Position numbers and translations under genes: made by a program. 51,076 nucleotides of DNA, from assembly GCA_017466445.1 (NCBI GenBank), contig JAFTUC010000030.1, positions 1 to 51,076 of the forward strand. The letters run 5' to 3'. This DNA comes from Clostridia bacterium (GTDB lineage Bacteria; Bacillota; Clostridia; Oscillospirales; CAG-272). The notes under the pieces are model-generated. The model searched no databases and was not told the DNA's origin. It worked only from the letters and a program-made list of their open reading frames with translations. Of this stretch, positions 8,439-15,353 are shown one piece after another. Within the stretch, counting starts at the first letter, position 1. The number at the start of each line of letters is the position of its first letter.

Positions 8439-8503
8439 CGGCAATCAAAAGGTACAAGACTCGCTTATGCCCTTTGATTACCGCCCATCGAAAGCCGATG
8501 GGT
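8439..8503 (-). repeat. Two-hairpin intergenic element, copy 2 (H1+H2)
   Basis: Minus strand: CCCATCGG-CTTT-CGATGGG then CGGTAATCAAAGGGCATAAG pairing with CTTGTACCTTTTGATTGCCG. Sits between the short relative at 8513 and paralogue B. The stem bases vary from copy 1 while pairing is kept, which argues for an RNA structure. Confidence 0.75.
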
Positions 8504-8512
8504 AGCTGCTTG

Positions 8513-9223
8513 TTACTGCATTCCCCAAGGTTTGCTCACTTGACTCCAAGCGCCGTCATCGCTGACTACCTGACTGTAGGCACGAACCTCGTACTTGCCG
8601 TCGTGGTTTCCATCGAGCCTGTTGGCGGTGTCATTTGCCACATCGCTCTTGAGCAGAATTTGCAGGAGACTGGGAGCTGTGGTCGCTCCAACATCAAGTG
8701 CGTTTTTATACTCAGCACAGACTACTGCGTAACGTTCACCGTCGATCTGAACACCGTAGGTAAATTCTCCCCAAGTCCACCGGGTGGAGTTTTGGTTAAG
8801 AAGCACGGAGGCTTTGAATTCATCCTCGGTCAGATCGCCCATCTCAAAAGCAAACCAGGTGCGAACGTAGCCGACGTGATTGCCGGTGTTGGTGATCACC
8901 ACAATGTGATCCAGCACGTTCTCGGCGGTATACATATCCGCATTGACCGACAGATCTACGTTTACTGTGTTATTCTTTTTGTCAGTCACAGAAAACTGTT
9001 CGTTGAGCTGCACAGATTGCTTTGTCAGTTCCGCGTCGGTTACGAGCAACAGCTCCCGATCATCGGCTACCTCTGTCAGACCGGAGCCGCTTCGCTCTAG
9101 CTCCGACTGCACGATGCACAAATACTTTTCGTCGGAGCTTTCGTCACCGAGGGAGCCGTTGATAGCAACGACGGTCAGCATTGCCAAAAGCGCGGTTATT
9201 CCTATCCATTTAAGGGTTTTCAA
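8513..9223 (-). CDS. Shortened TasA-like relative lacking the SipW signature (paralogue C)
   Basis: 236 residues with an N-terminal hydrophobic segment (WIGITALLAMLTVVAIN) but no AYLxDxDS-V-N-x-(F/M)T-x-G signature. The body keeps TasA-family features seen in the neighbours: ITNTGNHVGYVRTWFAFEMG and LDGNHDGKYEVRAYSQVV, with DGAWSQV near the end, and no beta-helix tail. The start is TTG with TTGGAG about 8 bases upstream. It may be a capping or accessory subunit, or a decaying copy; the sequence does not decide. It lies between two H1+H2 elements. Confidence 0.65.
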   Translation of the reverse strand: MKTLKWIGITALLAMLTVVAINGSLGDESSDEKYLCIVQSELERSGSGLTEVADDRELLLVTDAELTKQSVQLNEQFSVTDKKNNTVNVDLSVNADMYTAENVLDHIVVITNTGNHVGYVRTWFAFEMGDLTEDEFKASVLLNQNSTRWTWGEFTYGVQIDGERYAVVCAEYKNALDVGATTAPSLLQILLKSDVANDTANRLDGNHDGKYEVRAYSQVVSDDGAWSQVSKPWGMQ

Positions 9224-9272
9224 AATTTCATCTCCAATTTTAACCCGAATATTTCAGGATCATTTGCCTGTA

Positions 9273-9336
9273 CCGGCAATCAAAAGGCACAAACACGAGA
9301 CTTATGCCCTTTGATTGCCGCCTATCCCACGAGGGG
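9273..9336 (-). repeat. Two-hairpin intergenic element, copy 3 (H1+H2)
   Basis: Minus strand: CCTATCCCC-TCGT-GGGATAGG followed by CGGCAATCAAAGGGCATAAG pairing with CTTTTGATTGCCG. Between paralogue D and the short relative C. Best conserved in the H2 stem with copies 1 and 2. Confidence 0.75.
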
Positions 9337-9363
9337 ATAGGACGGGCTGTAAAATAACAATTA

Positions 9364-11016
9364 TTAAGCGTTCTGCCAATCAGTGATGGTTGCATACTCA
9401 ACGCCGTTAGCAATGATCTTGCCAACAGTTGCGCCATCTTCGATGGTAATGTTGATCTTTGTCTTGTTGGCAATAGCGGAAAGATCAATCGCACCAACGG
9501 TAGCACCGGCCTCGATAGTAAGGCCATACTTGGAGGTATTCATATTTCCGCGAACAATGACAGTTTCAACATCGGAACCGTCAGCAACAGTAACCTTTGC
9601 CTGATTCCACATGTAGAGGGATCCGATATTGCTGTTATTTACGGTAAGATCCGAATAGTTAACAGCAGCAATGTCATATACGGGCCACATGGGATCGGTA
9701 TCAAGTTCAGAGAGAGTCGTGCCGTAAACGTTGCAGTTGTTAAGAACCGCGGTACCATAGACACAAGCGGCGGGAGAAATACCGGCAGAGAAAGAAACAA
9801 CTTCAGTATTGACGATATCAACGTTATTGAATTCGGTGTTATACCAATTGGAGCTACTGTTAACATAATGTCCAAGAGAAACAGCAGACATGGTACCAGT
9901 GAAGGTCAAATCGTTTACAGTAACCTTGCTGCCGTCAGCAGACGAGAAAATAGCAGACATTGCGGGAATTGTGCCGCCTTCCCACTGGAATGCATCTACA
10001 GAGGTAGCAACACCTTCTACAGTAGCACCGTTGCCGTTAATAGTAACAGGAGCGGTAACCTTCTGAGTGTGGAAGTATGCAGAGTCGATGGTGTATACGT
10101 CACCGTTGAGATCGTAAGTACCAGCTTCGGTAATGCCAACTTCATCAGCCACGATGGTATTTGCCCAAGGATGATTGGTAGCGGTGATGTCACCGAAGCC
10201 TGCGTTCAGAGCGGTCTCGGCGTCAGCAAAACCGTCAACCTGAACAGCCTGAGAGAGAACGAGGATATCGAGGGTGCCGTTGCCGTTGCCGTCGATAGCA
10301 ACCATATCCTCGTTAGTAGCATTGTGCTTCAGATAAACCTGGCAAAGGTTGGGATAAGTAGTATCGCCTGCGGGGAGAATACCGTTTACGTGACGGTTAA
10401 CGTCGCTTGCTCCACGGTATACGTACTCGAAGAGGAGGTAGGTGTTGTTGTCAATTACGATCTTACCGATCTCGTACTCGATCCAAGGCATGGTGCTGCT
10501 TGCTGCTTGATCAGCGGCAACACAACGGTCACCGGTTCCGATAAGCGCGGGATTGCCGGTTCCACACTCAATTGCAACGAGAGTACGGATATAAGCGTCG
10601 TTCTTGCCGGTGTTCTCAACGGTCACAAACTTATCCTGCGCATTCTTGCCTGCAAACACTTGCATACCGCCGTAGGAATCGACCTGAGTCATACGGACAA
10701 TAGTGTTGTCGAAGCCGGCATAAGCGGGGCTGTTGCCGGGCTCGTTAGGATCACCAACGATAGGCAGCAGGGGCTTGCCCTGTGTGAAGTCCTTCAGAAC
10801 ATAGCTTGTTACACCGTCGATGGTATCGGTCTTGTAGGAGCCGTCTGCGTTGGTTGCACGCTCATACTCATGCTGAGCAATGGACACATTGCCGAGGGTC
10901 ATTACGTTTACGTCGCTATCGTCATCCTGTAAGTATGCAATGGTGCCGCCGATAGCAAGCGCGGCAACAAGCACGTATGCGGTACACATCAAGAGTACCT
11001 TTTTGAGTTTTGACAT
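9364..11016 (-). CDS. TasA-like SipW substrate with C-terminal beta-helix domain (paralogue D)
   Basis: 550 residues, the longest of the set. Same leader as paralogue B (KVLLMCTAYVLVAALAIGG, TIAYLQDDDSDVNVMTLGNV), TasA-like core with KFVTVENTGKNDAYIRTLVA and LDILVLSQAVQVDGFADAET, then a different C-terminal domain from about residue 290 with beta-helix strands (DLTFTGTMSAVSLG, NVDIVNTEVVSF, LTVNNSNIGSLYMWNQ, LTIEAGATVGAIDLS). The ATG has AAAAGGAGG upstream. Over the first ~160 bases it differs from paralogue B by only a few substitutions, suggesting recent duplication or gene conversion. Presumed secreted matrix or fibre protein. Confidence 0.8.
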   Translation of the reverse strand: MSKLKKVLLMCTAYVLVAALAIGGTIAYLQDDDSDVNVMTLGNVSIAQHEYERATNADGSYKTDTIDGVTSYVLKDFTQGKPLLPIVGDPNEPGNSPAYAGFDNTIVRMTQVDSYGGMQVFAGKNAQDKFVTVENTGKNDAYIRTLVAIECGTGNPALIGTGDRCVAADQAASSTMPWIEYEIGKIVIDNNTYLLFEYVYRGASDVNRHVNGILPAGDTTYPNLCQVYLKHNATNEDMVAIDGNGNGTLDILVLSQAVQVDGFADAETALNAGFGDITATNHPWANTIVADEVGITEAGTYDLNGDVYTIDSAYFHTQKVTAPVTINGNGATVEGVATSVDAFQWEGGTIPAMSAIFSSADGSKVTVNDLTFTGTMSAVSLGHYVNSSSNWYNTEFNNVDIVNTEVVSFSAGISPAACVYGTAVLNNCNVYGTTLSELDTDPMWPVYDIAAVNYSDLTVNNSNIGSLYMWNQAKVTVADGSDVETVIVRGNMNTSKYGLTIEAGATVGAIDLSAIANKTKINITIEDGATVGKIIANGVEYATITDWQNA

Positions 11017-11041
11017 ATATGTATGCCTCCTTTTAGTATTT

Positions 11042-11072
11042 GCCGTCTATCCCCCGAAGGGGATAGGACGGC
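11042..11072 (-). repeat. H1-only hairpin upstream of paralogue D
   Basis: GCCGTCTATCCCC-CGAA-GGGGATAGGACGGC, a strong stem with one small asymmetry, in the short gap between paralogues E and D. The H2 part is absent here. Confidence 0.7.
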
Positions 11073-11091
11073 GTGGATTAATACGGGTCAA

Positions 11092-12528
11092 TTATTTGAT
11101 AGTAACTACAGGAATGTTGCCGCCGCGGATGATGCCGTCGGTGTTGTCAACATAGTAGACAGGAGTACCACCATTCATAGTACAGGAGTCGAAAGTGACG
11201 GACAGGCCGTTGGAGCCAGCCACAACAACACGGTTGTTGAATTCGCAGTTGTTGAACTCAGCGGGGCTGTACACACGGATGCCCTTCTCAGACCAAATGG
11301 AGGTGGAGGTGGTCTCTTCGAACACGCAGTCGTTGAAGGTTACAGTAGCGGTCATATCCTTGTTTGTACCGATCTGAATCTTGCCGGACTTGAAGGTGCA
11401 GTTATTGAATACCAGGTCGCCGAACAGCTCGTCATAGTGGACAGCGGCGTTATCTGCTCCACAATCAAAGGTACAATTGGTGAAGGTCGCATCGTTGATG
11501 TACATATAGTTCATGTGAGCGGTGAAGGTGCAGTCAACGAAGTCAACGTTGCGATCCTTATAGTAACGACCATTGAATTTGTTCTCATCAATGGTAGCGC
11601 CAACGACAACGAGATCCTTCTCACCGGCATCCAGAGCAGCATACATATCATCAGCGGAGGAAACGGTCACGGGAACCTTCACACCATCAGTCCAAGGATG
11701 GTTGGTAGTGGTGATATCACCGAAGCCAGCGTTCAGAGCGGTCTCGGCGTCAGCAAAGCCGTCAACCTGAACAGCCTGCGAGAATACGAGTATCTCGTAA
11801 GTGCCGTTCTTGTTGCCGTCGATCTTCTCAACATCCTCGTTGGTTGCAGTAGCCTTCATATAGACCTGAGCAAGGCTGGGATAAGTAGTGTCGCCTGCGG
11901 GAAGAACGCCGTTCTCGTGAACGCCGCCCAGATCCTTCGCGCCTTCGTAGATGTACTCGGAAACATAGTAATTGTTGCCGTCAATCTCAACAACGCCGAT
12001 ATCGGTTACTTTCCAAACGCCCTGGGCAGTCATGAAGCTGCTCGTACTGATAACTTCATCAAATCTGGCCTCAGTCAAAGAACCGATTTCCATAGCGATA
12101 ATCGTACGAACGTAAGCGTCGGTCTTACCGGTGTTCTCAACGGTTACGAACTTGTCGATAGCGTTCTCATTTACGAACACGTCCATAGAGCCGTGGGAGC
12201 CAACCTGAGACATTTTTACACGGGTGGGGCCGTAATCACCTGCACCGTAGTTGTAGGGGTTGCCGTTAGCATCGAGCTCAGTTGCGGGGTAAAGGGGCTT
12301 TGCCTGTGTGAAGTCCTTAAGGACATAGCCGTAAGTGGCATCAGTCTTGTAGGAGCCGTCTGCGTTGGTGGCACGCTCATACTCATGCTGAGCAATGGAC
12401 ACGTTTCCAAGGGTCATGACGTTTACGTCGCTATCGGAATCCTGTAAGTATGCAATGGTGCCGCCGATAGCGAGAGCCGCAACGAGGGCGAGGCTGAGAC
12501 CTGACAAAAGAATGTTTTTCAGTTTCAT
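11092..12528 (-). CDS. TasA-like SipW substrate with C-terminal beta-helix domain (paralogue E)
   Basis: 478 residues. Leader LSLALVAALAIGG with TIAYLQDSDSDVNVMTLGNV, TasA-like core (KFVTVENTGKTDAYVRTI; YEILVFSQAVQVDGFADAET) and a third, different C-terminal tail from about residue 290 with repeated strands NNCTFKSGKIQIG, FTNCTFDCGAD, FNNCEFNNRVVVAG, FDSCTMNGG. The repeated (F/N)xxC(T/E)F pattern is a pentapeptide- or beta-helix-like coil with an inward Cys ladder. Start supported by GAAAGGAAAG. The N-terminal leader differs from B and D but the signature onward is near identical. Presumed secreted surface or matrix protein. Confidence 0.8.
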   Translation of the reverse strand: MKLKNILLSGLSLALVAALAIGGTIAYLQDSDSDVNVMTLGNVSIAQHEYERATNADGSYKTDATYGYVLKDFTQAKPLYPATELDANGNPYNYGAGDYGPTRVKMSQVGSHGSMDVFVNENAIDKFVTVENTGKTDAYVRTIIAMEIGSLTEARFDEVISTSSFMTAQGVWKVTDIGVVEIDGNNYYVSEYIYEGAKDLGGVHENGVLPAGDTTYPSLAQVYMKATATNEDVEKIDGNKNGTYEILVFSQAVQVDGFADAETALNAGFGDITTTNHPWTDGVKVPVTVSSADDMYAALDAGEKDLVVVGATIDENKFNGRYYKDRNVDFVDCTFTAHMNYMYINDATFTNCTFDCGADNAAVHYDELFGDLVFNNCTFKSGKIQIGTNKDMTATVTFNDCVFEETTSTSIWSEKGIRVYSPAEFNNCEFNNRVVVAGSNGLSVTFDSCTMNGGTPVYYVDNTDGIIRGGNIPVVTIK

Positions 12529-12622
12529 TGGTCATCTTTCCTTTCAAAAATAGTATAAAATTTGGTTATGTAACGGGTCGCCCCTTTACATCATGGATTT
12601 GTTCAGACATCCGTCTGCGGGA

Positions 12623-13258
12623 TCAGTTGCTGCTTTGGCCGATAAGCGCCCAAGCTTCTGCGGCGGAGTCGATGGCATCGATGCTCATGTCACGCTGAAC
12701 AGCATAACCGGTGAAGGTCATTTTGGGATAGTTGGAGCTATTGAGCGCCTGGAGCATTGCCTGTGTTACACTGCCCTTAACAGTGACCTGATCGTCCTTC
12801 AGTACAGAGAATGTCTGTTCCGCAGAACTGTTGTCCACCGTGCGGTAGTATACGCCTTCAACGCCATTCAGAGCCGTCCAACCGTCGGCAATAGCATACT
12901 CAATGAAATCATCGATCGCCTTGTCGCTGGATTTCTCGATCTTCACGAACAGCCAGCAATCTTCACTGTCGGCCAATACGGAGATCTTCGGGTCTTTCTC
13001 GATCACCTTGCCGGGGGTCATCTTGAAGTAGCGTCCGTCCGTCAGTTCCTCACCCTTCGTTTCTGTAAGGGTTATGCGGATATCGCCGTAGGTAAATACG
13101 TTGACGATGGGTTTGGTCGAGGTCATCAACCACGCAAGAGAGCCGCCGATCACGGAGAAGATCATGAGGCAGACCACAAAGGACATAAGGGCTGCCTTCA
13201 AGGCAGAATCCTTACGGCGGTGACTGCGCTTGGGTGCAGAGTATTTTCCGCGATACAT
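12623..13258 (-). CDS. TasA/camelysin-like SipW substrate (paralogue F)
   Basis: 211 residues. A basic N-terminus (GKYSAPKRSHRRKDSALK), hydrophobic leader (SFVVCLMIFSVIGGSLAWL) and MTSTKPIVNVFTYGDIRITL, the SipW-type signature. The core carries LPG-like MTPGKVIEKDPKISVLADSE and VKIEKSSD, as in camelysin/TasA proteins, and ends in IDSAAEAWALI. No beta-helix tail. It could be the main structural subunit. A 13-bp stem covers its ribosome binding site (13261-13314), suggesting translational control. Confidence 0.8.
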   Translation of the reverse strand: MYRGKYSAPKRSHRRKDSALKAALMSFVVCLMIFSVIGGSLAWLMTSTKPIVNVFTYGDIRITLTETKGEELTDGRYFKMTPGKVIEKDPKISVLADSEDCWLFVKIEKSSDKAIDDFIEYAIADGWTALNGVEGVYYRTVDNSSAEQTFSVLKDDQVTVKGSVTQAMLQALNSSNYPKMTFTGYAVQRDMSIDAIDSAAEAWALIGQSSN

Positions 13259-13260
13259 AT

Positions 13261-13314
13261 TTCGTGTTCCTCCTTTCTTTAGTTTTTATATTTCAACAAG
13301 CGGAGGAACACGAA
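13261..13314 (-). promoter_or_regulatory. Hairpin sequestering the ribosome binding site of paralogue F
   Basis: TTCGTGTTCCTCC at 13261-13273 is a perfect inverted repeat of GGAGGAACACGAA at 13302-13314 on the plus strand. In the mRNA the GGAGG ribosome binding site just before the ATG at 13258 is fully inside this 13-bp stem (loop 28 bases). Confidence 0.75.
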
Positions 13315-13340
13315 TTCATCCGTCTGTGTGAAACCATAGT

Positions 13341-13979
13341 TTATTTAGAGAATGCTGTCCAAGCATCATCGGCACTGGCAAAGCCGGTTGCCTGAATTGC
13401 GTGAGCTTCAACGGTGATCTTCAGATCGGCGATGGTTGCAAGCTGCTCGCCGGTTATGGTGTCGGGGACGGTCACGGTATCGAAGAGAGCTTCGAGAACG
13501 AGATCGTCATTCTGTTCGGGCTTGACAGTCTTGAAATAACGGAACTCATAAGTGATCGTATTATCATTTCCTCTTGTCACATCAACGTATTCCCACTTGG
13601 TGGCATCGTAGCCCTTGAAGATCTCGGTAAGAACAGCACCGTTGGGAGCAAAAATGGCATCCAATTCACCGGCGCAGTTAAGGGTGAGCATCATACGCAC
13701 GTAGGATTCATCGCTGCCCTTCAGAACGGTAACGGTGGGGTCTTTTGTGTAGGTTTCGCCGGGAAGAAGGTGGTACGCATTTCCGGTTTCGGTTCTGCCG
13801 CCGGTGGGTTCACCTTTTTCATCCACCACAGCTTCATCGAGCTTTAAGTGTACGTTTCCTACGGTGAATGTATTGACGACCGAGGCAGTATCCTGCAAAT
13901 AGGCAACGGTTCCGAGGATCGCGCCTACCGCCAGGAGGATTGCGCACAGTGCTAGTACGAGGGGTTTAGATCTTTTCAT
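13341..13979 (-). CDS. TasA/camelysin-like SipW substrate (paralogue G)
   Basis: 212 residues, starting MKRSKPLVLALC. Hydrophobic leader with TVAYLQDTASVVNTFTVGNV, then the camelysin/TasA core: LPGETYTKDPTVTVLKGSDE, SYVRMMLTLNCAG, and the C-terminal AHAIQATGFASADDAWTAF shared by this family. The ATG at 13979 has AAAGGAG 8 bases upstream and overlaps the end of sipW by 14 bases; a longer frame from 14027 has no better site. Closest in layout to the classical sipW-tasA pair, so probably a fibre subunit exported by Sec and cleaved by the adjacent SipW. Confidence 0.85.
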   Translation of the reverse strand: MKRSKPLVLALCAILLAVGAILGTVAYLQDTASVVNTFTVGNVHLKLDEAVVDEKGEPTGGRTETGNAYHLLPGETYTKDPTVTVLKGSDESYVRMMLTLNCAGELDAIFAPNGAVLTEIFKGYDATKWEYVDVTRGNDNTITYEFRYFKTVKPEQNDDLVLEALFDTVTVPDTITGEQLATIADLKITVEAHAIQATGFASADDAWTAFSK

Positions 13980-14523
13980 TGTCGGATTCTCCTTTATGTT
14001 CATTTTTATTTTTTGACTTTTTATCATCGGTGATCGTATCCACGACCATCACGAAGAAAATAGTTGCAAGTGCCGTGCCGATGGCAACGTAAAGTCCCGG
14101 CGGACGTTGGATATACATAGCCAAATGTCCAAGAAGCGGGATACAGAAGATCACTTTACCTTCGACCTGCTCAAACTCCACGAGGCTGCCATCATAGTCA
14201 TCGTTGTTATCGCCCTTTGTGCGGAAGCGGACAATGCTCGGATCGTCCTCATCGGGGATGATCTCCTTGATGCGGTGGGTGGCCGTGGTATTTTCGGATA
14301 TCCGGTAGGTGATCACGTCATCCACCTCAAGCTTTGCCGGATCGACGTCCACAAGGTAGATCAGTGATCCTGTAGGATACTTCGGCTCCATCGACGGTGA
14401 CAGAACTGTCAAGATATCAATACCGAAGATCCTAACACCAACAAGCAGGATGGCAAGAATAATAACCACAACGAGAAGCGAATTAGAAGCTATCTTCAGT
14501 GCTTTTTTCAATTTTGAATTCAT
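13966..14523 (-). CDS. sipW: Signal peptidase I, SipW type
   Basis: 185 residues. N-terminal membrane helix (ASNSLLVVVIILAILLVGV), catalytic serine in LSPSMEPKYPTGS (about residue 44) and histidine in TTATHRIKEI (about residue 83), the Ser-His arrangement of the ER/archaeal-type enzymes to which SipW belongs, instead of Ser-Lys. A C-terminal helix (YVAIGTALATIFFVMVV) and a charged tail follow. The ATG at 14523 is preferred to a GTG at 14538, because GAGGTG then lies upstream at a usable distance. It should release the mature TasA-like proteins encoded downstream. Confidence 0.88.
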   Translation of the reverse strand: MNSKLKKALKIASNSLLVVVIILAILLVGVRIFGIDILTVLSPSMEPKYPTGSLIYLVDVDPAKLEVDDVITYRISENTTATHRIKEIIPDEDDPSIVRFRTKGDNNDDYDGSLVEFEQVEGKVIFCIPLLGHLAMYIQRPPGLYVAIGTALATIFFVMVVDTITDDKKSKNKNEHKGESDNEKI

Positions 14524-14540
14524 ACTTGTTGCGCTCACCT

Positions 14541-15119
14541 CTATTCACGGAAGTACTGTTTTACCGAGGCGTAGATCACGAGGAACACGTGCTCGACGTA
14601 ATGATCCTCTTCTGACATTTGCCCGTTGTGTGCCTTTACCGCAAAATCGAGCATTACGTTTAATATGTGGTTGAGGATCATCCACACATCTGCCTCATCC
14701 TTGAAGGCTTCCTTGAATTTTTCCACGACCGGTACATAGCGGCGTTTATGGCTTTCGGCAGAATATTTTGTAAAATACGGCGAATAATAATACCGAACGA
14801 ACGCCAGGCACTTTTCCTTGTTACCGAGCAGGAACTTCCAAACTGCTTCAAAAAACACTCTGCAACGCAGCTCGTATTCCAACTCCCGCATATACATCAC
14901 CGGAAGGTGTTGCATTACTTTAGCGACGAGTTCCTCATCCAGGGTGTCAAAGACATGAGACAGAAGATCCTCTTTATCACTAAAGTAACGGTAAATATAT
15001 GCTTCGTTGATGTCCGTTCCCTTGACGATGGCTTTGGTCGTAGTTTTATCCAAACCGTTTTCTGCAATGACTATGATTGTCCGATCAATCAGTCGGCTTT
15101 GCACATCATAGTGCTTCAC
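14541..15119 (-). CDS. TetR/AcrR family transcriptional regulator
   Basis: 192 residues. N-terminal helix-turn-helix near residues 10-55 (TTKAIVKGTDINEAYIYRYF then SDKEDLLSHVF), the standard TetR layout, followed by a helical ligand-binding domain with aromatic clusters (FVRYYYSPYFTKY). The start is GTG with AAAGGAGG 8 bases upstream. First gene of the tetR-sipW-tasA-like array, 17 bases ahead of sipW, so it probably regulates the array or itself. No strong promoter is visible in the 140 bases between it and the inverted repeat at 15260, which is relevant to the proposed promoter switch. Confidence 0.85.
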   Translation of the reverse strand: MKHYDVQSRLIDRTIIVIAENGLDKTTTKAIVKGTDINEAYIYRYFSDKEDLLSHVFDTLDEELVAKVMQHLPVMYMRELEYELRCRVFFEAVWKFLLGNKEKCLAFVRYYYSPYFTKYSAESHKRRYVPVVEKFKEAFKDEADVWMILNHILNVMLDFAVKAHNGQMSEEDHYVEHVFLVIYASVKQYFRE

Positions 15120-15259
15120 GGGAAATAGCCTCCTTTCTCTGTATTGTTAAGCATTTGCTATTTTTGTAACAGAAAATAGGCAGACAACTCCCCATCCAGT
15201 CCATAAGCTGCGGTTTTCAAATAATTACGAACCAACGAGGTTGCCGGCCTCACAACATA

Positions 15260-15280
15260 TTCGCAGAGTTCAGCACTCTG
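15260..15280. repeat. Left 21-bp inverted repeat of the recombinase segment
   Basis: TTCGCAGAGT TCAGC ACTCTG; the exact reverse complement is at 16710-16730. The repeat is itself a dyad with 7-bp arms (GCAGAGT / ACTCTGC) around a non-palindromic 5-bp centre TCAGC, the shape of a tyrosine-recombinase core site. A TetR operator is the main alternative reading. Confidence 0.75.
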
Positions 15281-15288
15281 CCGTATAT

Positions 15289-15322
15289 GAGAAAAAGCCC
15301 CTTGGATAAAGGGCTTTTTCTC
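15289..15322. terminator. Terminator between integrase and tetR
   Basis: GAGAAAAAGCCC(CTT) pairs with (AAAG)GGCTTTTTCTC, a near-perfect hairpin with U-rich arms on both strands. It should stop integrase transcription before tetR. It lies inside the inverted-repeat segment, 8 bases from the left repeat. Confidence 0.8.
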
Positions 15323-15353
15323 ATTTGGGACGGAGTTTTTTGACGGCGTATAA

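Noticed and set aside
6822-9336. Known riboswitch (for example c-di-GMP) in the hairpin elements between matrix genes
   Set aside because: The conserved blocks of c-di-GMP-I and other common aptamers are absent; only simple paired stems are shared.
9868-12447. Long plus-strand frames opposite the TasA-like genes
   Set aside because: They mirror each other because the sense genes are paralogues; the sense frames have leaders, ribosome binding sites and family motifs.
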